This document shows, piece by piece, positions 16,316 to 24,345 of a DNA stretch of 64,000 nucleotides (position 1 is its first letter; the number at the start of each line of letters is the position of its first letter). The translations under genes and the position numbers were made by a program. Location: NCBI RefSeq assembly GCF_900156435.1, contig NZ_FTPQ01000001.1:62001-126000 (forward strand). Direction: 5' to 3'. The notes under the pieces are model-generated. The model made no database searches and was not told where the DNA came from. It was given only the letters and a program-made list of their open reading frames with translations. The stretch is from Microbacterium sp. RU1D (lineage in GTDB: Bacteria > Actinomycetota > Actinomycetes > Actinomycetales > Microbacteriaceae).

Positions 16316-16999
16316 TCAGGGGCGCCCAAGCAGTGCGGCCAGTCGCGGCAGCTGCGAGGAGTCTTCGAGAGCCGAGCCGACCGCGGCGACGCGCACCCCG
16401 GCATCCAGGAACTCCGACACGTTGCCGGCGTCGAGACCGCCGGTCGCCACGAATCTCACGTCGGGGAACGGTCCGCGCAGGACGCGGAACCACGCGGGCC
16501 CGAGCCACGTCGCCGGGAACGCCTTGAGCCACCGCAGCCCGAGCGCCACCGCGCGCTGCACCTCGCTCGGCGTCGCCACGCCGGGGAGGATCGGGATGCC
16601 GTGCGCGCGGGCCGCCGCGATCACGTCGGGGTCGAGCCCCGGCGACACGAGGTAGCGGGCTCCGGCAGCAACGGCGACCGGCACCTGTGCGGGGTCGATG
16701 ATCGTGCCCGCGCAGACGGACAGGCCGCGCTCCGCCGCCGCGGAGGCCACGGCGCGCAGCGCTTCCTCGTCGGCCGGGGTCTGCAGGGGCACCTCGACCG
16801 ACCGGATGCCGAGATCCCACGCCGTCGTCGCGAGCTCGAGCGAGCGCTCCCGACCCATGCCGCGAAGGATCGCCATGAGCGGGGCCCCGGCGAAGGTGTC
16901 GTCGAAGAAGGCGTCGTCGTCGGCGAGGGCGCCATCGCCCGACGAGGCGCGGTCGGAGACGGAGCCCGAGGAGGTGCGGGCGTCGTGGGGAAGGGTCAT
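16316..16999 (-). CDS. eda: KDPG (2-dehydro-3-deoxyphosphogluconate) aldolase
   Basis: A 227-residue class I aldolase that splits 2-keto-3-deoxy-6-phosphogluconate into pyruvate and glyceraldehyde 3-phosphate, the last step of uronate breakdown. The catalytic Glu is in [10 protein letters not shown] (about residue 69) and the Schiff-base Lys in RWLKAFPA (about 153). GLDAGNV forms the phosphate loop. The first 38 residues are an acidic/serine-rich extension not seen in Escherichia coli Eda. The ATG overlaps the KDG kinase stop as ATGA. It is the last gene of the 11-gene uronate operon; palindrome C follows. Confidence 0.92.
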   Translation of the reverse strand: MTLPHDARTSSGSVSDRASSGDGALADDDAFFDDTFAGAPLMAILRGMGRERSLELATTAWDLGIRSVEVPLQTPADEEALRAVASAAAERGLSVCAGTIIDPAQVPVAVAAGARYLVSPGLDPDVIAAARAHGIPILPGVATPSEVQRAVALGLRWLKAFPATWLGPAWFRVLRGPFPDVRFVATGGLDAGNVSEFLDAGVRVAAVGSALEDSSQLPRLAALLGRP

Positions 17000-17976
17000 G
17001 CGAGGGTCCTGTCCGGGAGCGGGGTCGGCGGCGCGACCGTGTCGTCGATCGAGTCGCCGTAGGTGCGGAGGGTGAGGGCGGCGCGCTCGTGTCCGGCCGC
17101 GAGGCGGGCGCGGGCGTCGAGTCCGCGGGCGCGCGCGGCGAGGTAGCCCCCGGCGAAGGCGTCCCCCGCCCCGACCGCGTCGAGCACCTCGACCCGCAGC
17201 GCGGGCACGAAGGTGCGGCCCGAGGGCTCGAAGACGGTGGCGCCGACGTCGCCGTCTTTCACGACGAGTTCGGCGACCCCGGGGAGCACGGCGCGCACAG
17301 CGGTATCGGTCGAGGTCCCCCACAGCGTCTCCGCCTCGTCGCGTCCGACGAAGACGACGTCGGCCCGGCCCGCGAGGGCGGCGAGCACCGAGCCCGCCTC
17401 CGCTGCCGGCCACAGGGCCGCGCGGTGGTTCACGTCGAAGCTGACCGACACCCCGACCGCGTGGGCCCGCGTGATCGCCGCATCCACGAACGCGCGCGCC
17501 GACGCGGAGAGGGCGGCCGTGATCCCCGAGACGTGCAGCACGTCGACGTCGTCGAGCGCGAGGGAATCGGCATCCATCGGGGCGAGGTGCGAGGCGGCGG
17601 ACCCGGCCCGGTAGTAGCGCACCCCGTGCCCGGGGTCTTTGACGTACAGACCCGTCGGATGCCGCGCGTCGCGCACCACGCCCGTGGTGTCGACCCCGCG
17701 CGCCGAGATCTGCCGCAGCACGCGGTCGCCGAGGGGATCGGCCCCGAGTCGACTGAACCAGCGGGCGGTCATGCCGAGCGCCGCCGCGTGGGCGGCGACG
17801 TTGGACTCGGCGCCTCCCGCATCGACGAGGAAGGTCATGGCATCCACCACCCCTCCCCCGTCGGACGGGGCGAGCATCGCCATCGTCTCGCCGACGGCGA
17901 GGAGCACGCACGCGGATGCCGGAGGGGCCGCGCCCGCACCGGCACGGGAGACGTCGTCGGGCGTCACGGCGGACAT
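16996..17976 (-). CDS. kdgK: 2-keto-3-deoxygluconate kinase (PfkB family)
   Basis: A 326-residue sugar kinase of the PfkB/ribokinase family. The N-terminal glycine motif is AGGAESNVAAHAAALG, and the anion-hole/catalytic motif DAVGAGDAFAGGYLA is at about residue 265. Its place between KduI and KDPG aldolase assigns the substrate as 2-keto-3-deoxygluconate, which it phosphorylates at C6; family alone would allow fructose or other sugars. The ATG shares one base with the kduI stop (TGATG), and the stop overlaps eda. Confidence 0.9.
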   Translation of the reverse strand: MSAVTPDDVSRAGAGAAPPASACVLLAVGETMAMLAPSDGGGVVDAMTFLVDAGGAESNVAAHAAALGMTARWFSRLGADPLGDRVLRQISARGVDTTGVVRDARHPTGLYVKDPGHGVRYYRAGSAASHLAPMDADSLALDDVDVLHVSGITAALSASARAFVDAAITRAHAVGVSVSFDVNHRAALWPAAEAGSVLAALAGRADVVFVGRDEAETLWGTSTDTAVRAVLPGVAELVVKDGDVGATVFEPSGRTFVPALRVEVLDAVGAGDAFAGGYLAARARGLDARARLAAGHERAALTLRTYGDSIDDTVAPPTPLPDRTLA

Positions 17977-18857
17977 CAGCGCAGGTCGGTGATGGGGGCG
18001 GCATCCATGTCGTCGAAGGACTGGTTCTCGCCCGCCATGGCCCACACGAACGAGTACGCGGCCGTACCGACGCCGGAGTGCAGCGACCAGCTCGGCGAGA
18101 TGACGGCCTCCTCGTCACCCACGATGAGGTGTCGCGTCTCCTCGCGCTCGCCCATGAGGTGCACGACGCGCGCGTCGGCGGGGAGGTCGAAGTAGAGGTA
18201 GCACTCGGTGCGGCGGTCGTGGGTGTGGGCGGGCATGGTGTTCCACATCGACCCGGGGTGCAGCTGCGTCACGCCCATCACGATCTGGCAGCTCTTCACG
18301 CCGTTCTCGTGGATGTACTGATTGAGGGTGCGGCGGTTGCTGGTCACCTGGTCGCCGAGCTCGCGCACCGTGCCCTCGCCCGGCGAGACGAGCGCCGACG
18401 GGTAGGCGGTGTGCGCGGGGGCCGAGAACAGGTAGAACCGCGCCCCGCCCGGCGCGGCGGTGTCGGCACCCTCTCCCACTGCAGCGGCGTCGGCGTCGGC
18501 GTCGGCGAACACCACGTCACGCACACCCCGGCCGAGGTACAGGCACGCGCCGGTGACGAGCTCGTACACCTCGCCGTCGGCCGTGACGGTGCCTGCCGCC
18601 CCGACGTTGACGATGCCGACCTCGCGGTGCTCGAGGAAGTACTCGCTGCGGATCTCGGGGTAGCCCGTGAGCGCGAGCTCCGAGCCGGCCGGCACGGCAC
18701 CGCCGAGCACGATGCGGTCGTGGTGCGAGTAGGTCAGCCGCACCTCGCCGGCGACGAAGACGTCGTCGATGAGGAAACGCTCGCGCAACTGCGCGGTGGT
18801 CATGCCCGGGATCTGCTCGGGGTGCGTGGCGTAGCGCTGGGGAATGGAGGCGGTCAT
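17976..18857 (-). CDS. kduI: 5-dehydro-4-deoxy-D-glucuronate isomerase
   Basis: A 293-residue cupin-fold zinc isomerase that converts 5-keto-4-deoxyuronate (from unsaturated uronic acid) to 2,5-diketo-3-deoxygluconate. The zinc-binding segment MPAHTHDRRTECYLYF supplies two His and a Glu, with a further His in SLHSGVGT near residue 250. The N-terminal RFLIDDVFV and SHHDRIVLGGA are typical of KduI. Length is slightly above the Escherichia coli enzyme (about 278) because of an Asp/Ala-rich insertion around residues 120-135. It lies 66 bp after kduD, the largest gap in the 3' half of the operon. Confidence 0.95.
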   Translation of the reverse strand: MTASIPQRYATHPEQIPGMTTAQLRERFLIDDVFVAGEVRLTYSHHDRIVLGGAVPAGSELALTGYPEIRSEYFLEHREVGIVNVGAAGTVTADGEVYELVTGACLYLGRGVRDVVFADADADAAAVGEGADTAAPGGARFYLFSAPAHTAYPSALVSPGEGTVRELGDQVTSNRRTLNQYIHENGVKSCQIVMGVTQLHPGSMWNTMPAHTHDRRTECYLYFDLPADARVVHLMGEREETRHLIVGDEEAVISPSWSLHSGVGTAAYSFVWAMAGENQSFDDMDAAPITDLR

Positions 18858-18923
18858 GCGATTCTCCTGGGGGTCGGTGCGGCAGGGCCGCGGGGCGGAA
18901 GGACGGGCGTGTGCCGGCGCGCC

Positions 18924-19688
18924 TCAGCGCACGAGCCACCCGCCGTCGACGGGGATGACGGCGCCCGTGACGTAGGCGGCGGCATCGGAGGCGAGGAACA
19001 CGAAGGCCCCCTGCAGGTCGGCGGGCGTGCCCCAGCGGCCGGCCGGGATGCGGCCGAGGATGGAGGCCTCGCGATCGGCGTCCGCTCGGATCGGGGCGGT
19101 GTTGTCGGTGGCCATGTAGCCCGGCGCGATCGCGTTGACGGTGACGCCGGAGGCCGCCCACTCGTTGGCGAGCGCCTTCGTCAGGCCCGCGACGGCGTGC
19201 TTGCTGGCGGCGTAGCCCGGGACCAGGATGCCGCCCTGGAACGACAGCATCGACGCGACGTTGACGATGCGGCCCCACCCCTGCGCGATCATGTGTCGGC
19301 CTGCGGCCTGCGAGAGATGGAAGACGGCGTCGAGGTTGACCGCGAGCACGTCGTCCCAGTCCTGCGCGCCGTGCTCGACGGCGGGGGCGCGGCGAATGGT
19401 CCCGGCGTTGTTGACGAGGATGTCGATGCGGCCCATCGTCTGCGCCGCTTCGTCGATCGCGCCGGCGAGCTCGTCACGGGACGCGGAGACGAAATCGCGG
19501 TGGATCGTGTGCACGCGACGCCCCAGGCCCCGGGCGAGGTCGGCGGTGTGCGCCGCGTCGCCCCGGTCGATGAGCACGAGGTCGGCGCCGGCCTCGGCGA
19601 GGGCGAGGGCGGCGCCCTGCCCGAGACCGCGGCTGGAGCCGGTGACGACGGCGACGCGGCCGTCGAGGCGGAAGGTGTCGAGGATCAT
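18924..19688 (-). CDS. kduD: 2-dehydro-3-deoxy-D-gluconate 5-dehydrogenase
   Basis: A 254-residue short-chain dehydrogenase. The cofactor motif is TGSSRGLGQG, the structural NNAG is in VNNAGTIRR, and the catalytic Ser (NVASMLS) and YAASK pair are present. KduD reduces 2,5-diketo-3-deoxygluconate to 2-keto-3-deoxygluconate with NADH. The neighbouring KduI makes the assignment strong. The start overlaps the end of the FAH-family gene (ATGA). An alternative reading is a 2-keto-3-deoxy-sugar-acid dehydrogenase working with the FAH enzyme, as in non-phosphorylative L-fucose/L-rhamnose routes. Confidence 0.92.
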   Translation of the reverse strand: MILDTFRLDGRVAVVTGSSRGLGQGAALALAEAGADLVLIDRGDAAHTADLARGLGRRVHTIHRDFVSASRDELAGAIDEAAQTMGRIDILVNNAGTIRRAPAVEHGAQDWDDVLAVNLDAVFHLSQAAGRHMIAQGWGRIVNVASMLSFQGGILVPGYAASKHAVAGLTKALANEWAASGVTVNAIAPGYMATDNTAPIRADADREASILGRIPAGRWGTPADLQGAFVFLASDAAAYVTGAVIPVDGGWLVR

Positions 19689-20533
19689 GCGGGCTCTCCC
19701 GGGGGTGCGATGAAGCGGGTGGTGAGGTCGCCGATGCCGCCCACGCGCACGGTCACCGCGTCCCCGGGGACGAGGGGGCGGTGCGCCGCCTGCGCGGCGG
19801 GGAGCTTCTGCGGCGTGCCGGTCGAGATGACGTCGCCCGGCTCGAGGGTCAGCACCTGGCTGAGGTGATGGACGACGAAGGCGACCGAGAAGATCGTCGT
19901 CGCCGTGGACTGCGAGACCGTGACCTCGCCGTCGCGCACGCCCTCGACCAGCAGGTCCTGCGGGTCGACCTCATCGGCGGTGACCACCCACGGCCCCAGG
20001 GGGGCGAAGCCGTCGAAGCACTTGCCCAGCGCCCACTGGCTCTGCTTGCGCTGCCACGACCGGTCGGACACGTCGTTGAGCAGCGTGTATCCCGCGACGT
20101 ACGACAGCGCGTCGTCGAGGCTCACCGCGTGCGCGCGACGCCCGATGACGACGGCGATCTCGCCCTCGTAGTCGACATCGTCGGCCACGGCGGGGATCAT
20201 CACGGGATCGTTCGGTCCGCCGAAGGTGTTCGCCGTCTTGACGAACACGTCGGGGCTGGCCGGATCGTCGGCGGTGGGGTCGACCCCGTCGGGCACGTGC
20301 CCCCGGTAGTTGTAGCCGAGGCAGAGCATCGTCCGCGGGACCACCGGCGCCTGCAGCGCCGAGGGGTCCAGGGGCGGCAGGGTCTCGGCATCCGTCCGCT
20401 GCACGAGGGAACGGATGCCGTCGAGGTCGGCGAACAGCTCGGGAAGGGGGCGCGGGCCGAGGTCGAGCACGTGGTCGCCCGAGGAGCCCGCCACGACGGC
20501 GACCGAGCGGTCCCCCACGCGCGCGAGCCTCAC
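19685..20533 (-). CDS. Fumarylacetoacetate hydrolase family protein
   Basis: A 282-residue FAH-superfamily enzyme. The metal-binding acidic residues are in VDYEGEIAVVIG and NDVSDRSW, and the family sequences PDVFVKTANTF, GKCFDGFAPLGPW and ISTGTPQ are all present. FAH-fold enzymes cleave C-C bonds of, or decarboxylate or dehydrate, beta-keto or 2-keto acids. The gene overlaps GH88 at its start (GTGA) and kduD at its end (ATGA), so it is an integral member of the uronate operon although the textbook Kdu pathway has no step for it. A 2-keto-3-deoxy or 2,4-diketo-3-deoxy sugar acid is the likely substrate; this is inference. Confidence 0.85.
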   Translation of the reverse strand: MRLARVGDRSVAVVAGSSGDHVLDLGPRPLPELFADLDGIRSLVQRTDAETLPPLDPSALQAPVVPRTMLCLGYNYRGHVPDGVDPTADDPASPDVFVKTANTFGGPNDPVMIPAVADDVDYEGEIAVVIGRRAHAVSLDDALSYVAGYTLLNDVSDRSWQRKQSQWALGKCFDGFAPLGPWVVTADEVDPQDLLVEGVRDGEVTVSQSTATTIFSVAFVVHHLSQVLTLEPGDVISTGTPQKLPAAQAAHRPLVPGDAVTVRVGGIGDLTTRFIAPPGEPA

Positions 20534-21726
20534 CACACGGGCCGCCAGTCGGGACGGGCCGCGCGGGCGAGCGCCTCGAGGTAGAAGTAGTCGCCCCAGA
20601 GGGTGCCCTCGTCGACGCCCACGTTCTTCGGCAGGTCGTACACGCTGTGCAGCAGCACCGTGTCGGCATCCGCGGCGCGCGCGGGGGTGTACCGCGCGAT
20701 CAGGGATGCCAGGATGCGCTCCGCCGCGGCGCGCCAGCGCTCGGCGCCCTCGGGGTCGACGGCCGCGAGCTCGAAGAGTCCGCACACGGCGATCGCGCCC
20801 GAGGAGCTGTCGCGCGGCGCATCGGCGTCGTCGCCGTAGACGAGGTCCCAGTAGGGCACGTCGTCGGAGGGGAGGTGGGCGAGGAAGTACTCGGCGCAGG
20901 TGCGCGAGGCCTCGAGGAGCGCGGCGTCGCCGGTCGCACGATGGTTCATCGCGAACCCGTAGATGCCCCACGCCTGTCCACGCGCCCAGCACGAGTCGTC
21001 GAAGGCGCCCTGTTCGGTGGCGCCGCGCAAGGGCTCCCCCGTCTCGGCATCCCAGTAGAAGGTGTGGAACGTCGAGCCGTCGGGACGCAGGATGCGCCGG
21101 CGCAACTCGGCGGTGTGGCGCGCGACGACGTCGCTGTAGCGCCGGTCGCCGGTCTGTTCGGCCGCCCACGTCAGCAGGGGCATGTTCATGAGGCTGTCGA
21201 TGATCGTGCGCCCGCGCTGCGCGGGGTCGGCGAGGTCGCCCCAGGCCTGGATGATCCCCGCCGACGGAAGGTAGCGCATCATGAGGTGGTCCGCCGCCGC
21301 AAGCGCGCTCGCGCGGGCATCCTCGTCGCCGAGCAGGCGCCACGGCGCCACGCACGAGAGGGTGTAGAGGAAGCCCAGGTCGTGCGTGTCGAGGTCGCGC
21401 TCCTCGTGCACCCGGTGCCCGAAGTCGGCGGCGTGCACCAGAGCGGTGTCGCGGAAGGCCTCGTCGCCGGTCAGTTCCCACGCGATCCACTGCATGCCGG
21501 GCCAGAAGCTCGTCGTCCAGCCGCGGTTCTCCCCCTCGGCGAAGCCGGGGACGGCCGGACGCAGCGGATAGCGGTTGTCGCGCGTGGTGTCGTCGGGGTA
21601 GCGCATGCCGAAGGCGTCGATGTTCGCGCGGACGGTGTCGAACACCTGCGCGATGGCACGGTCGACGGCGGCTCGAGGGGCGTCGACACGCGCGGCGGCC
21701 GCAGCGGTCGGAGGGGAGGTGGTCAT
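20530..21726 (-). CDS. GH88 unsaturated glucuronyl hydrolase
   Basis: A 398-residue (alpha/alpha)6-barrel hydrolase that hydrates and removes the 4,5-unsaturated uronic acid left at the non-reducing end by polysaccharide lyases. The two key aspartates are expected in THDLGFLYTLS and TIIDSLMNMP. Other family blocks are WTTSFWPGMQWIAW, DDSCWARGQAWGIYGF and LWGDYFYLEAL. There is no signal peptide, so it acts in the cytoplasm on imported oligosaccharides; its product feeds KduI. The closely related GH105 family (unsaturated rhamnogalacturonyl hydrolase) is the main alternative. It follows the DUF624 gene by 20 bp. Confidence 0.9.
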   Translation of the reverse strand: MTTSPPTAAAAARVDAPRAAVDRAIAQVFDTVRANIDAFGMRYPDDTTRDNRYPLRPAVPGFAEGENRGWTTSFWPGMQWIAWELTGDEAFRDTALVHAADFGHRVHEERDLDTHDLGFLYTLSCVAPWRLLGDEDARASALAAADHLMMRYLPSAGIIQAWGDLADPAQRGRTIIDSLMNMPLLTWAAEQTGDRRYSDVVARHTAELRRRILRPDGSTFHTFYWDAETGEPLRGATEQGAFDDSCWARGQAWGIYGFAMNHRATGDAALLEASRTCAEYFLAHLPSDDVPYWDLVYGDDADAPRDSSSGAIAVCGLFELAAVDPEGAERWRAAAERILASLIARYTPARAADADTVLLHSVYDLPKNVGVDEGTLWGDYFYLEALARAARPDWRPVW

Positions 21727-21746
21727 GCGGGGAGAAGTCCTTCGGT

Positions 21747-22421
21747 TCAGACGGCGGCGACCGAGGAGTCGGCCGGAAGCGCGGGGCGGAGGCTGAAGCG
21801 GGCGTTCGCCCACACGAGGTAGAGGGCGGGCGCGGCGGTCAGGCCGAGCGCCAACGCGGGCGAGGTGGTGAACAGCACGGCCTGGCCCGCGAGCACGAGC
21901 ACGCTGACGAGGCTCAGGTACCAGCGGCGGACGGCCAGCACCGCGGCCGTCGACAGCACGACCCGCAGCGGCGTCCCGGGGGCCTCCACCAGTGCGGTGA
22001 GCGCGACCGGCGCGATGGCCACGACGAGCAGCGCGACCGTGCCGCACAGCGGCACGACGACGACGGCCCAGGATGCCGCCGACACGGCGCGCACGTCGAC
22101 GAGCACGATCGCGAGGACCGCCGCCAGGAGGGCGCCGATGACGAGCGCCTTGCGCACCGTCCGTCGCCAGCCGGCGAAGAACGCCCGGACGACGCGCGCC
22201 TCCCCGACCCCGTGCGCGCGGAAAGCGGTGAGGGCACCGGCCACCGCGGGGGCGCACAGCGGCAGGGCGATGAGCAGGAGCGGCCACGTCCGTGCTGGAT
22301 CGGTGGTCAGCAACAGGAACACCAGCGGTGCACAGGTGACGAGCAGCAGTACGTTCACCATGAGGCCGAGGTAGACCGTCGAGAACACGCTCGCGTACGT
22401 GTCGTGGGAGATGCGACGCAC
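21747..22421 (-). CDS. DUF624 (YesL-like) membrane protein
   Basis: A 224-residue membrane protein with about five hydrophobic helices (starting near residues 15, 45, 90, 115 and 165). The N-terminal YASVFSTVYLGLMVNVLLLV is typical of DUF624. Such proteins, with Bacillus YesL as the type, are found in ABC-sugar-transporter operons for pectin and related glycans, but their role is unknown; a transporter accessory or a folding/sensing partner has been suggested. The GTG start lies two bases after the permease stop, so it is translationally coupled. Confidence 0.82.
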   Translation of the reverse strand: MRRISHDTYASVFSTVYLGLMVNVLLLVTCAPLVFLLLTTDPARTWPLLLIALPLCAPAVAGALTAFRAHGVGEARVVRAFFAGWRRTVRKALVIGALLAAVLAIVLVDVRAVSAASWAVVVVPLCGTVALLVVAIAPVALTALVEAPGTPLRVVLSTAAVLAVRRWYLSLVSVLVLAGQAVLFTTSPALALGLTAAPALYLVWANARFSLRPALPADSSVAAV

Positions 22422-22423
22422 GA

Positions 22424-23338
22424 TCAGCCCTTCATCCCGCTCGTGGCGATGCCCTCGACGAAGTACTTCTGTCCGAAGAGGAACACGATCGCGATCGGCA
22501 CGACCGACATGGTCAGACCCGCGAACAACAGGGCGTAGTTGGCGTCGTACAGCGTGCTGACGAAGCTTTGCAGCCCGAGCTGGATGGTCCACAGATCCGG
22601 GTTCCGCAGGTAGATGAGGGGACCGAGGTAGTCGTTCCAGGTGTTCACGAACGTCAACAGCGTGAGGCTGGCGATCGCGGGGACCGACAGTGGCAGCATG
22701 ATGCGCGCCCAGATCCCGTATTCGCTGAGCCCGTCGAGGCGGGCGGCCTCGGACAGGTCCTCGGGGATCGTGTCGTAGTACTGCTTCATCAGGAACACCC
22801 CGAACGCGCCGAAGGCCTGGATGAGGATGATCGCCCACAGGGTGTTCGACACTTTGAGGTTCGACAGCAGGATGAATTGCGGGATCATGTACGACTGCCA
22901 CGGGACGGCGATGGTGCCGATGTAGACGAGGAACAGCACGTCGCGCCCCGGGAAGCGCATCCGCGAGAACCCGTACGCGGCGAACGAGCCGGTGAGCACC
23001 TGGAGGAAGGTCACGACCACGGCCAGCAGCAGCGTGTTGCGGATCCAGGTGAGCATGCCGGACTGCGTCCAGATGTCGACGTAGTTGCTCCACACCCAGG
23101 TCTCGGGGAACCACTTCACGGGGGCACTGAAGACGTCGTTCGGCGTCTTGAGCGAACTCATGATCATCCAGAAGAACGGCAGCAGGAGGGCTGCCGCCGC
23201 GACGATCATCACGGCGTAGCCGACGATGCGTCCCGCGCGCCGGGCGGGGTGGGAACCCGCGACCGGTCGCCGGCGCGGCGGCTTGGCCCCCGCGGTGACG
23301 AGCGTGCGGGTGGCGTCGGGGACGAGGAGGTCGGTCAT
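22424..23338 (-). CDS. Carbohydrate ABC transporter permease (MalG/LacG type)
   Basis: A 304-residue CUT1-family inner-membrane permease with six helices. The EAA loop that contacts the ATPase reads EAARLDGLSEYGIWARIMLP in the second half. A Pro/Arg-rich cytoplasmic N-terminus of about 35 residues precedes the first helix. The ATG overlaps the preceding permease stop by one base (TGATG). With its partner and the binding protein it should import oligo-uronides. No ATP-binding gene is present in the operon, so a shared MsmK/MsiK-type ATPase encoded elsewhere is expected. Confidence 0.93.
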   Translation of the reverse strand: MTDLLVPDATRTLVTAGAKPPRRRPVAGSHPARRAGRIVGYAVMIVAAAALLLPFFWMIMSSLKTPNDVFSAPVKWFPETWVWSNYVDIWTQSGMLTWIRNTLLLAVVVTFLQVLTGSFAAYGFSRMRFPGRDVLFLVYIGTIAVPWQSYMIPQFILLSNLKVSNTLWAIILIQAFGAFGVFLMKQYYDTIPEDLSEAARLDGLSEYGIWARIMLPLSVPAIASLTLLTFVNTWNDYLGPLIYLRNPDLWTIQLGLQSFVSTLYDANYALLFAGLTMSVVPIAIVFLFGQKYFVEGIATSGMKG

Positions 23339-24276
23339 CAGGCGTCCCGCTTCTTGTTGATGAAGAACTGCACGAGCGTCACGACGATGCACAGGAGGAA
23401 CAACACGATGGATGCCGCAGAGGCGTAGCCGAACTGGTTCTCCTGGAAGCCCTTCTGGTAGATGAACTGCGAGAGCACGAGCGTCGACTGCCCGGGGCCG
23501 CCCTGCGTCATGACGAGGATGAGGTCGAAGATCTTGAACGAGTTGATCGTGAGCATCACGGTCACGAAGAACGTGGTCGGACGCAGACACGGCAGGGTGA
23601 CGTTCACGAAGCGCTGCCAGACGCTGGCGCCGTCGACGCGGGCCGCCTCGTGCAGCTCACGCGGCACCGTCTGCAGCCCCGCGAGGAACAGGATCATGTA
23701 GTAGCCCATGTCGCGCCACGTGCTGATGATGACGACGGCGGGCATCGCCCACTCCGACGACGTGAGCCATCCCGGCGGGTTGTGCAGGCCGAAGAAGCGC
23801 AGGATCTCGTTGATGGGCCCGTACTCCGGGCTGAAGAGCAGGTTCCACACCACCGCGATCGCGACGATCGAGGTGATGTAGGGGAAGAACGCCGCGGTGC
23901 GGAAGAACGCCACGCCGCGCAGCTTGTTGTTCAGCAGAAGCGCGAGGCCGAGCGCGACGACCATCGTCAGCGGGATGTGCAGAGCCGCGTAATAGAGCGT
24001 GTTCAGCAGCGCGATCCGGAAGCTGCCGTCACCGATGAGTCGCTGGAAGTTGGCGATGCCGACGAAGGCCGACGAACCGAAGACGTTCCAGTTCGTCATC
24101 GACATGTAGAACAGCACGACGACGGGGACGAGCGTGAGGGCGGCGAAGCCCAGGAAGTTGGGGAGGATGAAGCTCCACCCGATGAGGGTGCTGCGCAGCG
24201 TCAGACGCGAGCGGCGGCGCGGCCGGCCCGGCTCGGTCTTCGACGCCCGGGGGCGCGTATCGGCGATGGTCGCCAT
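23338..24276 (-). CDS. Sugar ABC transporter permease (MalF/LacF type)
   Basis: A 312-residue CUT1 permease with a basic N-terminus (about 30 residues) and six helices. The EAA motif reads EAARVDGASVWQRFVNVTLP. It forms the channel with the next gene product. The ATG at 24276 follows TGGAGA by about nine bases. It lies 69 bp downstream of the binding-protein gene; that gap holds a CCGGCCCGGATCGCTCCGGGCCGG-like inverted repeat (24,307-24,332) which could lower expression of the permeases relative to the binding protein. Confidence 0.93.
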   Translation of the reverse strand: MATIADTRPRASKTEPGRPRRRSRLTLRSTLIGWSFILPNFLGFAALTLVPVVVLFYMSMTNWNVFGSSAFVGIANFQRLIGDGSFRIALLNTLYYAALHIPLTMVVALGLALLLNNKLRGVAFFRTAAFFPYITSIVAIAVVWNLLFSPEYGPINEILRFFGLHNPPGWLTSSEWAMPAVVIISTWRDMGYYMILFLAGLQTVPRELHEAARVDGASVWQRFVNVTLPCLRPTTFFVTVMLTINSFKIFDLILVMTQGGPGQSTLVLSQFIYQKGFQENQFGYASAASIVLFLLCIVVTLVQFFINKKRDA

Positions 24277-24306
24277 GGTGTCTGTCTCCAGATCGTGAGG
24301 GGTGAC

Positions 24307-24332
24307 CGGCCCGGAGCGATCCGGGCCGGTCA
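24307..24332 (-). terminator. Intra-operon hairpin between binding-protein and permease genes
   Basis: GACCGGCCCGGA and TCCGGGCCGGTC form an almost perfect 12-bp stem with a two-base loop, just after the binding-protein stop. In sugar ABC operons such hairpins commonly protect the upstream mRNA or attenuate the permeases. Confidence 0.6.
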
Positions 24333-24345
24333 CCGACCTACGGGG

